In this document: positions 1 through 7,693 of the stretch, in pieces | Layout of the letters: each line of letters opens with the position of its first letter | Numbering within the stretch: the stretch's first letter is position 1 | Origin: RAM1 sp041905405 | Lineage (GTDB): Bacteria; Pseudomonadota; Gammaproteobacteria; Burkholderiales; Burkholderiaceae_C | DNA length: 64,000 bases | Direction: 5' to 3' | Assembly: GCA_041905405.1 (NCBI GenBank) | Contig: JAYRLC010000001.1 | Coordinates: 62,001 to 126,000 of the forward strand | Program-made: the position numbers and the translations under genes | Notes under the pieces: generated by a model | What the model saw: the letters and a program-made list of their open reading frames with translations, nothing else | Databases searched by the model: none | Told to the model about the DNA's origin: nothing

Positions 1-3000
1 GAGCTGTACTGCCAGAGCAACTTCAGCTTCCAGCATGGCGCATCGCACCCTCAGGAACTGGTGCGCCGCGCCTACAACCTGGGGTATGACGCGCTGGCCA
101 TCACCGATGAGTGTTCCGTCGCGGGGGTGGTGCGTGCGCTGTCGGGCTGGGATGAATACCGGAACTACATCACCCGGCTGGACGACAACCATCCGCAGCA
201 GCGGCGCGGACGTGCATTCAGCCTGCTGTACGGCAGCGTGTTTGACTTTGGGCAGGACGGTCGGCTCGTGGCCATTGCACGCGATCTGCGCGGCTGGGGC
301 GGGCTGTGCCAGTTCATCAGCCATGCCCGCAACGACGACGGCATAGCCAAGGGCGACTACCGGGTCGGGTGGGAGGTGAGCGATCTGTCGTTGCTTGAGG
401 AAGGCTGTGAGGTCATCTATGTGCCTCATCGCCGGACATCAGAGTCCGACATCCACACCCGGCTGGACTGGCTGCGCATGCGGTTTGGCGCGGCGCTGTG
501 GCTGGGGCTGGAGCAGCGCCAGCAGCCTGACGATGACCTGTGGCTTTCGCAGCTGGAACAGGCTGGTGCGCGCTGCCATGTGCCGCTGGTGGCGACGGGG
601 GGTGTGCTCATGGACCGGCGCTCGCGCAAGCCGCTGCACGACGTGATCACGGCCGTGCGGCTGGGCAGGCCGGTGGCGCAGTGTGGCTTTGAACTGCAGG
701 CCAACGCAGAACGGCACCTGCGCTCGCGCCTGCAACTGGCGCGGGTGTTTCCGCCGGACCTGCTGGATGCGACGCTCACGCTGGCGCAGCGCTGCACGTT
801 CGACCTGCGTGAAATTTCATACAACTTCCCATCCAGCATCGTCCCTCAAGGTGAATCTCCCATCCAGGCGCTGACGCGACTGACCTATACCGGCGCGGCA
901 GACCGCTACCCCGGCGGCCTGCCGCAAAAAGTGCAGGACCTGCTTGTCAAGGAGCTGGACCTGATCGAGCGCTTCAACTACGAGATGTTCTTTCTCACGG
1001 TGCATGACATCGTGCGCCATGCCCGTCAGAAGAGGATTCTTTGTCAGGGCCGGGGCTCGGCGGCCAATTCCGCCGTGTGCTTCTGTCTGGGCGTGACGGC
1101 CATGGACCCCATGTTGTCCAACCCCTTGCTGGAGCGCTTCATCAGCGAGAGCCGCAGGAACGAACCGCCCGACATTGACGTGGACTTCGAGCACGAGCGG
1201 CGGGAAGAGATCATCCAGTACGTCTATGACACCTATGGCCGCGACCATGCGGCCATCGCCGCCGTGGTCATCTGCTACCGCACGCGCAGCGCGATCCGCG
1301 AGGTGGGCAAGGTTCTGGACATGCCCGAGCCGCTGATCGACGCCTTTGCCCGGGACCATCACTGGTTCGACAACGAGATTGCCGTGGACCGGCTGCAGGA
1401 TCTGGCGCAGCGCGTGGATGTGACGCTGGACGGGCATCAGGCCAACCTTTGGCTGGTGCTGGCCGATTCGCTCATGGGTTTTCCGCGCCATCTGAGCCAG
1501 CACGTGGGCGGCTTTGTGCTGACGGGGTCGAAGCTGACGCGGCTGGTGCCGGTTGAAAAGGCATCCATGGAAAAGCGGTCTGTCATTCAGTGGGACAAGG
1601 ACGATCTGGAGCACATGGGCATGCTCAAGGTGGACGTTCTGGCGCTGGGCATGCTCACGGCCATCCGCCGTTGCCTGGACCTGGTCGCGCAGCGGCGTGG
1701 TGGCGCGTTCACGCGTTACGACGTTCCCCAGGAGGACCCCGCCACCTACGAGATGATCCGCCGGGCCGATACCGTCGGTGTGTTCCAGATCGAAAGCCGT
1801 GCGCAGATGTCCATGCTGCCGCGCCTGAAACCCACGAAGTTCTACGACCTGGTGGTCGAGGTGGCCATCGTGCGGCCGGGGCCGATTTCGGGCGGCATGG
1901 TGCATCCGTACCTCAAGGCGCGCGAGCGCAACCGAAAGGGCGAGGCCATTGCCTATGAACGGTCCCGCTATGAGTCGCCCGACAAGCCCGCGCGCCTGCA
2001 GGCCACGCTGAGCCGCACGCTGGGGATTCCGATTTTCCAGGAGCAGGTCATGGAAATCTCCATGGTCGCGGCTGGCTTCACCGGCGCCGAGGCCGACGGC
2101 CTGCGCCGTGCCATGGCCGCGTGGAAGCGCACCGGTGACATGAAAAGCTGGCGCGAGCGACTGGTGGGTGGCATGCTGGCCAACGGCTATGACCTGTCCT
2201 TCGCCGAGCGCATCTTCGAGCAGGTCAAGGGCTTTGCCGACTACGGCTTCCCCGAAAGCCACGCCTACAGCTTCGCGCTGCTGGCCTACGAAAGCAGCTG
2301 GCTCAAATGCCACGAGCCCGAATGCTTCCTGGCCGCAATGCTCAATTCACAGCCCATGGGTTTCTACACCCCGTCGCAGCTCATCCAGGACGCGACGCGC
2401 CACGGCGTGCAGGTGCTGCCGCCGGACGTGTCGCACAGCAGCTGGGACAGCACGCTGGAGCAATCGGCCGTCCGTCTGGGCCTGCGTCTGGTCGGCAGCT
2501 TCAGCGAGGCTGCGGGCAAGCGCATCGAGGATGCGCGCCGCGAAGGTGGCCCCTTCACCAGCACCGAGGACCTGTCCCAGCGCGCCCAGCTGGACGTGCG
2601 CGACCTCAACGCGCTGGCCGCGGGCGATGCGCTCAAATCGCTGTCGGGCCACCGCCGCCAGCAGGTGTGGGACGCCGCGGCCCGCCACCGCGCGCCCGCA
2701 CTGCTGCGCGGCGCGCCGGTGAACGAGGCGCAGCTCGAACTGCCCGAGGCGCCCGAGGGCGAGGAGATCGTCTTCGACTACGCGTCGCTGGGCCTCACGC
2801 TGCGCCGCCACCCGCTGGCGCTGCTGCGCGAGCGGCTGGCGCGCCGCGGCATCCTGAATGCGACGCAACTGGCCGCGCTGCCGCACGGACGCACCGCGTC
2901 GGCCTGCGGCATCGTGACCGTGCGCCAGCAACCGCAGACGGCCAAGGGCACGATCTTTGTCACGCTGGAGGACGAAACCGGCCCCGTCAATGTCATCGTC

Positions 3001-3192
3001 TGGAAGCACGTGCGCGAGGCCCAGCGCGACGCGCTGCTGCGCTCGCGCCTGCTGGCCGTGCGCGGCACCTGGCAACGTGATGTGGACAGCGGCGGCCAGG
3101 TCTGCCACCTGGTGGCCGCGCGCCTGGTGGACCTGACGCCGCTGCTGGGCCGGCTGGGGCAGCAAAGCAGCAAGAGCCGGGACTTTCACTAG
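1..3192 (+). CDS. dnaE2: Error-prone DNA polymerase DnaE2/ImuC (5' partial)
   Basis: C-family DNA polymerase that carries out mutagenic translesion synthesis, normally with ImuA and ImuB in the SOS response. The frame is open from base 1, so the start and the first part of the PHP domain lie outside the window; 1063 residues are present. Visible motifs are GRGSAANSA near residue 350 of the fragment, the catalytic PDIDVDF near 390 and KVDVLALG near 544. A C-terminal OB-like segment follows and the stop is at 3190-3192. It differs from the replicative DnaE at 38218 by its shorter length and by the RRNEPPDIDVDF context typical of DnaE2/ImuC. imuA and imuB would be expected upstream, outside the window. 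No SOS box can be judged because the promoter is missing. Assignment to the family is firm. Confidence 0.95.
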   Translation, partial: ELYCQSNFSFQHGASHPQELVRRAYNLGYDALAITDECSVAGVVRALSGWDEYRNYITRLDDNHPQQRRGRAFSLLYGSVFDFGQDGRLVAIARDLRGWGGLCQFISHARNDDGIAKGDYRVGWEVSDLSLLEEGCEVIYVPHRRTSESDIHTRLDWLRMRFGAALWLGLEQRQQPDDDLWLSQLEQAGARCHVPLVATGGVLMDRRSRKPLHDVITAVRLGRPVAQCGFELQANAERHLRSRLQLARVFPPDLLDATLTLAQRCTFDLREISYNFPSSIVPQGESPIQALTRLTYTGAADRYPGGLPQKVQDLLVKELDLIERFNYEMFFLTVHDIVRHARQKRILCQGRGSAANSAVCFCLGVTAMDPMLSNPLLERFISESRRNEPPDIDVDFEHERREEIIQYVYDTYGRDHAAIAAVVICYRTRSAIREVGKVLDMPEPLIDAFARDHHWFDNEIAVDRLQDLAQRVDVTLDGHQANLWLVLADSLMGFPRHLSQHVGGFVLTGSKLTRLVPVEKASMEKRSVIQWDKDDLEHMGMLKVDVLALGMLTAIRRCLDLVAQRRGGAFTRYDVPQEDPATYEMIRRADTVGVFQIESRAQMSMLPRLKPTKFYDLVVEVAIVRPGPISGGMVHPYLKARERNRKGEAIAYERSRYESPDKPARLQATLSRTLGIPIFQEQVMEISMVAAGFTGAEADGLRRAMAAWKRTGDMKSWRERLVGGMLANGYDLSFAERIFEQVKGFADYGFPESHAYSFALLAYESSWLKCHEPECFLAAMLNSQPMGFYTPSQLIQDATRHGVQVLPPDVSHSSWDSTLEQSAVRLGLRLVGSFSEAAGKRIEDARREGGPFTSTEDLSQRAQLDVRDLNALAAGDALKSLSGHRRQQVWDAAARHRAPALLRGAPVNEAQLELPEAPEGEEIVFDYASLGLTLRRHPLALLRERLARRGILNATQLAALPHGRTASACGIVTVRQQPQTAKGTIFVTLEDETGPVNVIVWKHVREAQRDALLRSRLLAVRGTWQRDVDSGGQVCHLVAARLVDLTPLLGRLGQQSSKSRDFH

Positions 3193-3336
3193 TGAAAAAG
3201 ACCGGCATCCTCTGGCGCAATTTGCCCGTCATGCTGTTCCCTGCAGCGCATGCCGGCAGCGCCAGTCAAGACTATTCGATTGAATTCGCGGATTTGTCCG
3301 ACACGCAAGGAATCACCATGCCCTTAACGTTTGCCC

Positions 3337-3669
3337 ATGTCCACTGCCGACCTTTATCAAGCCTGCATCGAAGCCTGCGACGCGTGCGCTCTGGCCTGCG
3401 AAACCTGCGCAGCAGCTTGCCTGCGCGAAGCCGATCCCAAGCCCATGGCGCGCTGTATCGCGTTCGACATGGACTGCGCCGACCTGTGCCGGCTCGCGTC
3501 CACTCTGATGGCGCGCGGCAGCGAATATGCGCGCGATGTGTGCCGCATCTGTGCCAGTGTGTGCGAGGCCTGTGCCGATGAATGCGCCAGACACGACACG
3601 GACCACTGTCAGCGTTGCGCCGAAGCCTGCCGCCGCTGCGCGCATGAGTGCAAGGGCGTGGCCGTTTAA
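3337..3669 (+). CDS. Cysteine-rich four-helix-bundle protein, cytosolic copper-storage (Csp)/DUF326 type
   Basis: A 110-residue protein with 19 cysteines, mostly spaced CxxxC or CxxC (YQACIEACDACALACETC, DVCRICASVCEACADEC), plus histidines near the C terminus. This pattern matches the Csp/DUF326 family, whose members bind many Cu(I) ions inside a four-helix bundle. There is no signal peptide, so it should be cytosolic (Csp3-like). An in-frame TAA at 3325 limits the start to TTG 3331 or ATG 3337; ATG is taken here. Oddly, the only good ribosome-binding site (AAGGA, 3307-3311) serves an out-of-frame ATG at 3318. The Cys pattern makes the family likely; metal storage in this organism is inferred. 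Confidence 0.8.
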   Translation: MSTADLYQACIEACDACALACETCAAACLREADPKPMARCIAFDMDCADLCRLASTLMARGSEYARDVCRICASVCEACADECARHDTDHCQRCAEACRRCAHECKGVAV

Positions 3670-3682
3670 GGTCAACCCCCTG

Positions 3683-4450
3683 TCAGCCCCTGGGCCACCA
3701 GCGCACCGCGCCGTGTTGGCGCACGATGGCCGCGATGTCCTCGGGATAGGTTTGTGATGCCCGCGCAAAGGCGAGCAGCAGTTGCACTGCTCCCCGGGGG
3801 CTTGCCAGAGCGCCCTGCACCGGCGTCAGGCGCGCCAGCAACTGGCGGATGTCATCGCGCAGTTGCGGCGTATAGGTGCCCGGCGGCTGGCGGCCGAACC
3901 AGCCGGGCCTGGCGAAATTGGCGGGCCGGCCTGCGAGCGTTTCCAGTTGCTCCACCAGCGTGCCCAACGCCTTGATGCGGCCACTCAGGAACAGCAGCTT
4001 GTGCGTGGCGCGCTGGAACGCGGCCGCGTCCCCGCGACCGGCGGCCTGGACCACGGCGGCCGTGAGCGCCGTGCAGGGCGCACAGACCGTGGACACGAGC
4101 TGGCCGGGGGCCACGTCGCGCAGGTTCAGCACCAGTTCCTGCGGCAGGCCGGCGGGGTTGCCCACATCGAACAGCGCAGACGATTCCAGGCTCGCCACCG
4201 TGCCCTGCAGCCGGTCGATCGTGCGGTACAGATCGCGCCATGCGGTCGTGCAGCGGGCGGGGTCGGACGGTGCCACGACACTGCGCACCACCTCATCGGC
4301 CAGCCGCAGCGCGTGTTGCCGGGTCTTGACCCGCACCACCTCCAGCATGAGGCCGTCCACGTCCTCATGCTGGTGCACGGGGCGTTGGACCGGATCGGCC
4401 AGAACGCCCTGGCTGGCGGCGAAACCCGATGGAAGGCTGGTGGTGATCAT
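3683..4450 (-). CDS. Hypothetical protein, helical, function unknown
   Basis: A 255-residue protein that I do not recognise. It has no signal peptide or membrane segment. It looks mostly alpha-helical, with an acidic and histidine-containing N-terminal third (VHQHEDVDG) and a central stretch QLVSTVCAPCTALTAA with a CxxC pair near residues 120-125. The C terminus is WW-containing and basic. The start at ATG 4450 is the first in the frame and opens ATG ATC ACC. It is convergent with the Cys-rich gene to its left and follows the MFS gene on the same strand after 88 bases, so the two could be co-transcribed. Its length and the codon bias shared with its neighbours support a real gene. Confidence 0.6.
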   Translation of the reverse strand: MITTSLPSGFAASQGVLADPVQRPVHQHEDVDGLMLEVVRVKTRQHALRLADEVVRSVVAPSDPARCTTAWRDLYRTIDRLQGTVASLESSALFDVGNPAGLPQELVLNLRDVAPGQLVSTVCAPCTALTAAVVQAAGRGDAAAFQRATHKLLFLSGRIKALGTLVEQLETLAGRPANFARPGWFGRQPPGTYTPQLRDDIRQLLARLTPVQGALASPRGAVQLLLAFARASQTYPEDIAAIVRQHGAVRWWPRG

Positions 4451-4538
4451 GTGCCAGAGCTCCAGACAATGCTGCGGCCATGATCGGGCGGCGACACGCG
4501 CCGCGCCAGATACATTGGTATTGAGCCGCCCGCGCGGA

Positions 4539-5762
4539 TCAGCCCGGCCGGCGCGCTGCCAGGAACAGCAGCGAGCCAGACCCCGCCGCCAGCGCCAGCA
4601 GCGTGAAGCCCATGCGGTAGTTGCCCGTGGCGTCGGCGAACATGCCCGCCACCAGCGGCCCCAGCACCTGGCCGATGGCGATGATGAACGCCGACAGTCC
4701 CATGATCATGCCGATGGATTGCAGTCCGAAATAGTCCGCCCGCATGGCCGACATGAACGGCCCCCGCAAACCCCAGGCCATGCCATGCAGGATGGCGAAT
4801 GCGCCCAGCATGGCCGGATGCACCGCATAGGTCAGCATCAGCAGGCCCAGTGCATGCGCCACCATGCAGGCGGCGGCCATGTAGCGCTTTTCCCAGCGGT
4901 CACCCACCAGCGCGCCCAGCAGCAGTCCGGCGGCCTGCGCGACGGTCATGACCATGATGACCAGCGATGCCTGTGCGAGCGAATAGCCCAACCCTTCTTT
5001 CATGTGCGAGATGGCATGCACGTTCACGGCCGTCACCACCAGCAGCGCAAAGCCGTGGCCCAGGCCCAGCAGCCAGAAGGCGCGCGTGTGCAACGCCTCG
5101 CGCGCGGTGTAGTGGCGTTCGCCGTGCGGGACGGGCGCGTCGTGCGTCGCGGCCGGCGCGGCGGCGGGCGGATCGCCGTCGGGCGTGAGGCCCATGTCGG
5201 CAGGGTCGCGGCGCACGAAGCGCGCCAGGGGAATGCCCACCGCCAGCGTCAGCAGGCCCGAGGCGATCGCGGTCGCGCGCCAGCCATGGGTCTGCATCAT
5301 CCAGCCCACGGCCGGCACCGCCAGCCCGCCGATGGCCAGGCCCAGGCCCATGATCGACAGGGCCCGCGAACGCTGGCGGCGGAACCAGTGCACCAGCGTC
5401 ACGGTCAGCGGGAAGTACCCGGCAAATGTGGTGCCCAGCGCCAGCAGCACCACCGCGGCGTAGAAGCCGCCCACGGTGTCGATGGCGCTGAGCAGGAAGA
5501 AGCCCATGGCGAACATCAGCACACCCACGAGGATCAGCGCGCGCGCGCCGAACCGGTCCACCAGCCAGCCCATCACAGGCCCCAGCAGCGCGCCCTCAAG
5601 CGACTGCAGGGCCGCTGCACCCGACAGGGTGGTCTTGCTCCAGCCGCGCTCTTCGGACAGCACGGCGACATAGGCGCCGAACGCCTGCATGAGCAGGCCG
5701 GCATGGAGGAACTGCAGGCCAAGGCCGGCGCCCACGATGCGCCAGCCGTAGAAAATTTTCAC
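4539..5762 (-). CDS. MFS transporter, OFA/monocarboxylate-like
   Basis: A 407-residue inner-membrane protein with about twelve hydrophobic segments and a hydrophilic central loop (near residues 210-235, DPADMGLTPDGDPPA). The N terminus MKIFYGWRIVGAG and the loop motif GWLVDRFGARALILVG between helices 2 and 3 are characteristic of the oxalate/formate and monocarboxylate branch of the major facilitator superfamily. The substrate cannot be read from sequence; a carboxylate is the most likely guess. The start ATG 5762 gives the conserved FYGWxIV N terminus directly. The gene is divergent from the secreted protein gene at 5932. Confidence 0.85.
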   Translation of the reverse strand: MKIFYGWRIVGAGLGLQFLHAGLLMQAFGAYVAVLSEERGWSKTTLSGAAALQSLEGALLGPVMGWLVDRFGARALILVGVLMFAMGFFLLSAIDTVGGFYAAVVLLALGTTFAGYFPLTVTLVHWFRRQRSRALSIMGLGLAIGGLAVPAVGWMMQTHGWRATAIASGLLTLAVGIPLARFVRRDPADMGLTPDGDPPAAAPAATHDAPVPHGERHYTAREALHTRAFWLLGLGHGFALLVVTAVNVHAISHMKEGLGYSLAQASLVIMVMTVAQAAGLLLGALVGDRWEKRYMAAACMVAHALGLLMLTYAVHPAMLGAFAILHGMAWGLRGPFMSAMRADYFGLQSIGMIMGLSAFIIAIGQVLGPLVAGMFADATGNYRMGFTLLALAAGSGSLLFLAARRPG

Positions 5763-5857
5763 CTTTCGAGCATAGCGTGCGCGGCCTGCGCGATATGCAT
5801 TCCTTGGTGCTAGCGCGACGCGCGTCGCAGATACGGCCGCATTACAACGGCGGCCGC

Positions 5858-5877
5858 CTCACGAAATCTGGGGATGG
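5858..5877 (+). promoter_or_regulatory. Candidate upstream motif CTCAC-N10-GATGG (copy 1)
   Basis: CTCAC at 5858-5862 and GATGG at 5873-5877 are separated by exactly 10 bases, 54 bases upstream of the start at 5932. The same pair with the same spacing occurs before two other DUF4214 genes (10391-10410 and 13511-13530, minus strand). It could be a shared binding site, a promoter element or chance; no known regulator is assigned. Confidence 0.35.
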
Positions 5878-5931
5878 TCGTCATCCATGGACGTGCTTAC
5901 CATGCGGCGGCAAACACGGAGACTCCTGCCC

Positions 5932-7677
5932 ATGGCAAACCAGCCGTTTCGCGTCAACAGCATCTCGCTGCCCATCGTGGGCGCCAATTACCTGGAAACT
6001 TCAGGGCCCAACCTCATCCCGCTGCCGCAGCTCATTGCCGACGTCAAGGCGGCAGGCGCCAACGACGCCAAGCTGATCGTGACGGCAGGCGTGGCCAGTG
6101 CCGCCGCCGACAACAGCTACAGCGCCAGTCTTCTGGCCCGGTACTCGCCGTCGGACGCCAAACTGCTGGACTTTGCGGCGCAGTTGCGCAGCCAGGGTCT
6201 GGAGCTCACCTGGTCGCCGTTTTTCCAGCTGGACGGAACGGTGGCCGGCAGCAGCTCCAACGCGGTGGGCGACCGCATCCGGCCCGCCGACTTTGACGCA
6301 TGGATCGCCAACCACCAGGCGGCGCTTGTGCACCAGGCCCAGCTCGCGCAGCAGGCGGGCGCAACGCGGTTCGTGATCTTTTCCGACGAAGTGCAGCACC
6401 TGCTGTTCGAGACGCAGCGCACCGACACGGCCAGGATCCAGAAATGGCTGAACCTGATCCAGGCGGTACGCAACGAGTTCCGGGGCGAAATCACCACCAC
6501 CATTGCGGTGGACGGCACGCGCTTTGGCAACGGGGTGACCCACCTGGGCCTCATTCCGGAACAGATCGTGGCAGCGTGGGACACCATCGGCATCGGCCTG
6601 TTCCCCGACCCCTTGACCCGCAAGCTGGACCCCACGGTGGATGAGCTGGCGGCGGCCTGGTATGCCAATGCCAACGGTTTCAACAGCATCGAAACGCTGC
6701 GGGGCTATGCGCAGCAGTTCAACAAGAAGGTCTGGATCAGCGACCGCGCCGCCCACAGTTTTGACGGTGCCAACATCAACCATGGCCAGATCCTGAACAG
6801 CCAGACGCCGCTGACCGCCGACCCCCAGGAGCAGGCCGACATCCTGGATTCGCTGCTGCGCGTGCTGGCCAACGAAAAAGGCGACTGGTTCAACGGCATT
6901 GCGATCCAGAACATGAACCGGTTCGTGGACTACACGGCTGGTGTGGCGCGGTTCCTGGACTCAGCCGTGGGCGAGAACATCCAGGGCAAGCCGGCCGAGG
7001 CGGTCGTGGCGGCCTGGTACAACGGGCTTCGCCAGGGCGCAGGAAAACTGTTCGAAGGCACCGCGGGCGCGGACCGTATCGTGGCGGGTTACCTGAACGA
7101 CCAGTTGCGCGGCGGCGCCGGCAATGACGACCTGACTGGCGCCGAAGGGATCGACACGGCCATGTATGCCGGAAACCGGGCTTCTTTCACCATCACCAGT
7201 ACGGGGTCCGGCTACACCGTCAGCGACCGCGGTGGCGCGGAAGGAGCGGATACGCTGCGGCAGATCGAGCGCATCCAGTTCGCGGACGCCCGCGTGGCCC
7301 TGGACGTGGATGGCAACGGAGGCAAGGCGTACCGGCTGTACCAGGCCGCGTTCAACCGCACGCCAGACCAGGGGGGACTGGGGTATCAGATGAATGCGCT
7401 GGACAACGGCACGGCGCTGTCGCAGGTGGCGGCCAACTTCATTGCCAGCCCGGAGTTCCAGCGTACCTATGGCGCGTTGAACGACAGCCAGTTCGTGACG
7501 CAGCTGTACCAGAACGTGCTGCACCGCGGGCCCGACGCCGGCGGGTTGTCATTCCATACCGGCAATCTGGGTCGCGGCATGGCACGCGCCGACGTCTTGG
7601 TGGGGTTCAGCGAATCGCCCGAGAATCAGGCGGCGCTGATCGGCACCATCCAGAACGGCATGGTGTATTCGATCTGA
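5932..7677 (+). CDS. Secreted TIM-barrel-like protein with RTX repeat and DUF4214 domain
   Basis: 581 residues from ATG 5932 (MANQPFRVNSISLPIVG), preceded by GGAG at 5918; an upstream in-frame ATG at 5887 adds a weakly convincing basic leader. Residues 1-370 resemble a (beta/alpha)8 glycosidase-like barrel (ELTWSPFFQLDG, FVIFSDEVQHLL, GIGLFPDPLTR, KVWISDRA), but no catalytic pair can be assigned with confidence. Residues 373-420 hold an RTX-type calcium loop (LRGGAGNDDLTGAEG) and residues 463-565 a DUF4214 module ending GFSESPENQ. There is no Sec signal peptide, so type I secretion through the C terminus is likely. It is the first of five DUF4214 proteins in the island and is convergent with the lipoprotein gene to its right (16-base gap). 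A role at the surface or on polysaccharide is inferred. Confidence 0.75.
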   Translation: MANQPFRVNSISLPIVGANYLETSGPNLIPLPQLIADVKAAGANDAKLIVTAGVASAAADNSYSASLLARYSPSDAKLLDFAAQLRSQGLELTWSPFFQLDGTVAGSSSNAVGDRIRPADFDAWIANHQAALVHQAQLAQQAGATRFVIFSDEVQHLLFETQRTDTARIQKWLNLIQAVRNEFRGEITTTIAVDGTRFGNGVTHLGLIPEQIVAAWDTIGIGLFPDPLTRKLDPTVDELAAAWYANANGFNSIETLRGYAQQFNKKVWISDRAAHSFDGANINHGQILNSQTPLTADPQEQADILDSLLRVLANEKGDWFNGIAIQNMNRFVDYTAGVARFLDSAVGENIQGKPAEAVVAAWYNGLRQGAGKLFEGTAGADRIVAGYLNDQLRGGAGNDDLTGAEGIDTAMYAGNRASFTITSTGSGYTVSDRGGAEGADTLRQIERIQFADARVALDVDGNGGKAYRLYQAAFNRTPDQGGLGYQMNALDNGTALSQVAANFIASPEFQRTYGALNDSQFVTQLYQNVLHRGPDAGGLSFHTGNLGRGMARADVLVGFSESPENQAALIGTIQNGMVYSI

Positions 7678-7693
7678 CACGCCACCAGGCGGG

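Noticed and set aside
3318..3581. Frame starting at ATG 3318 with a good ribosome site as the real gene
   Set aside because: The product is Arg/Ser/Leu-rich without a domain, while the overlapping frame encodes a clear CxxxC four-helix protein; kept only as an anomaly.
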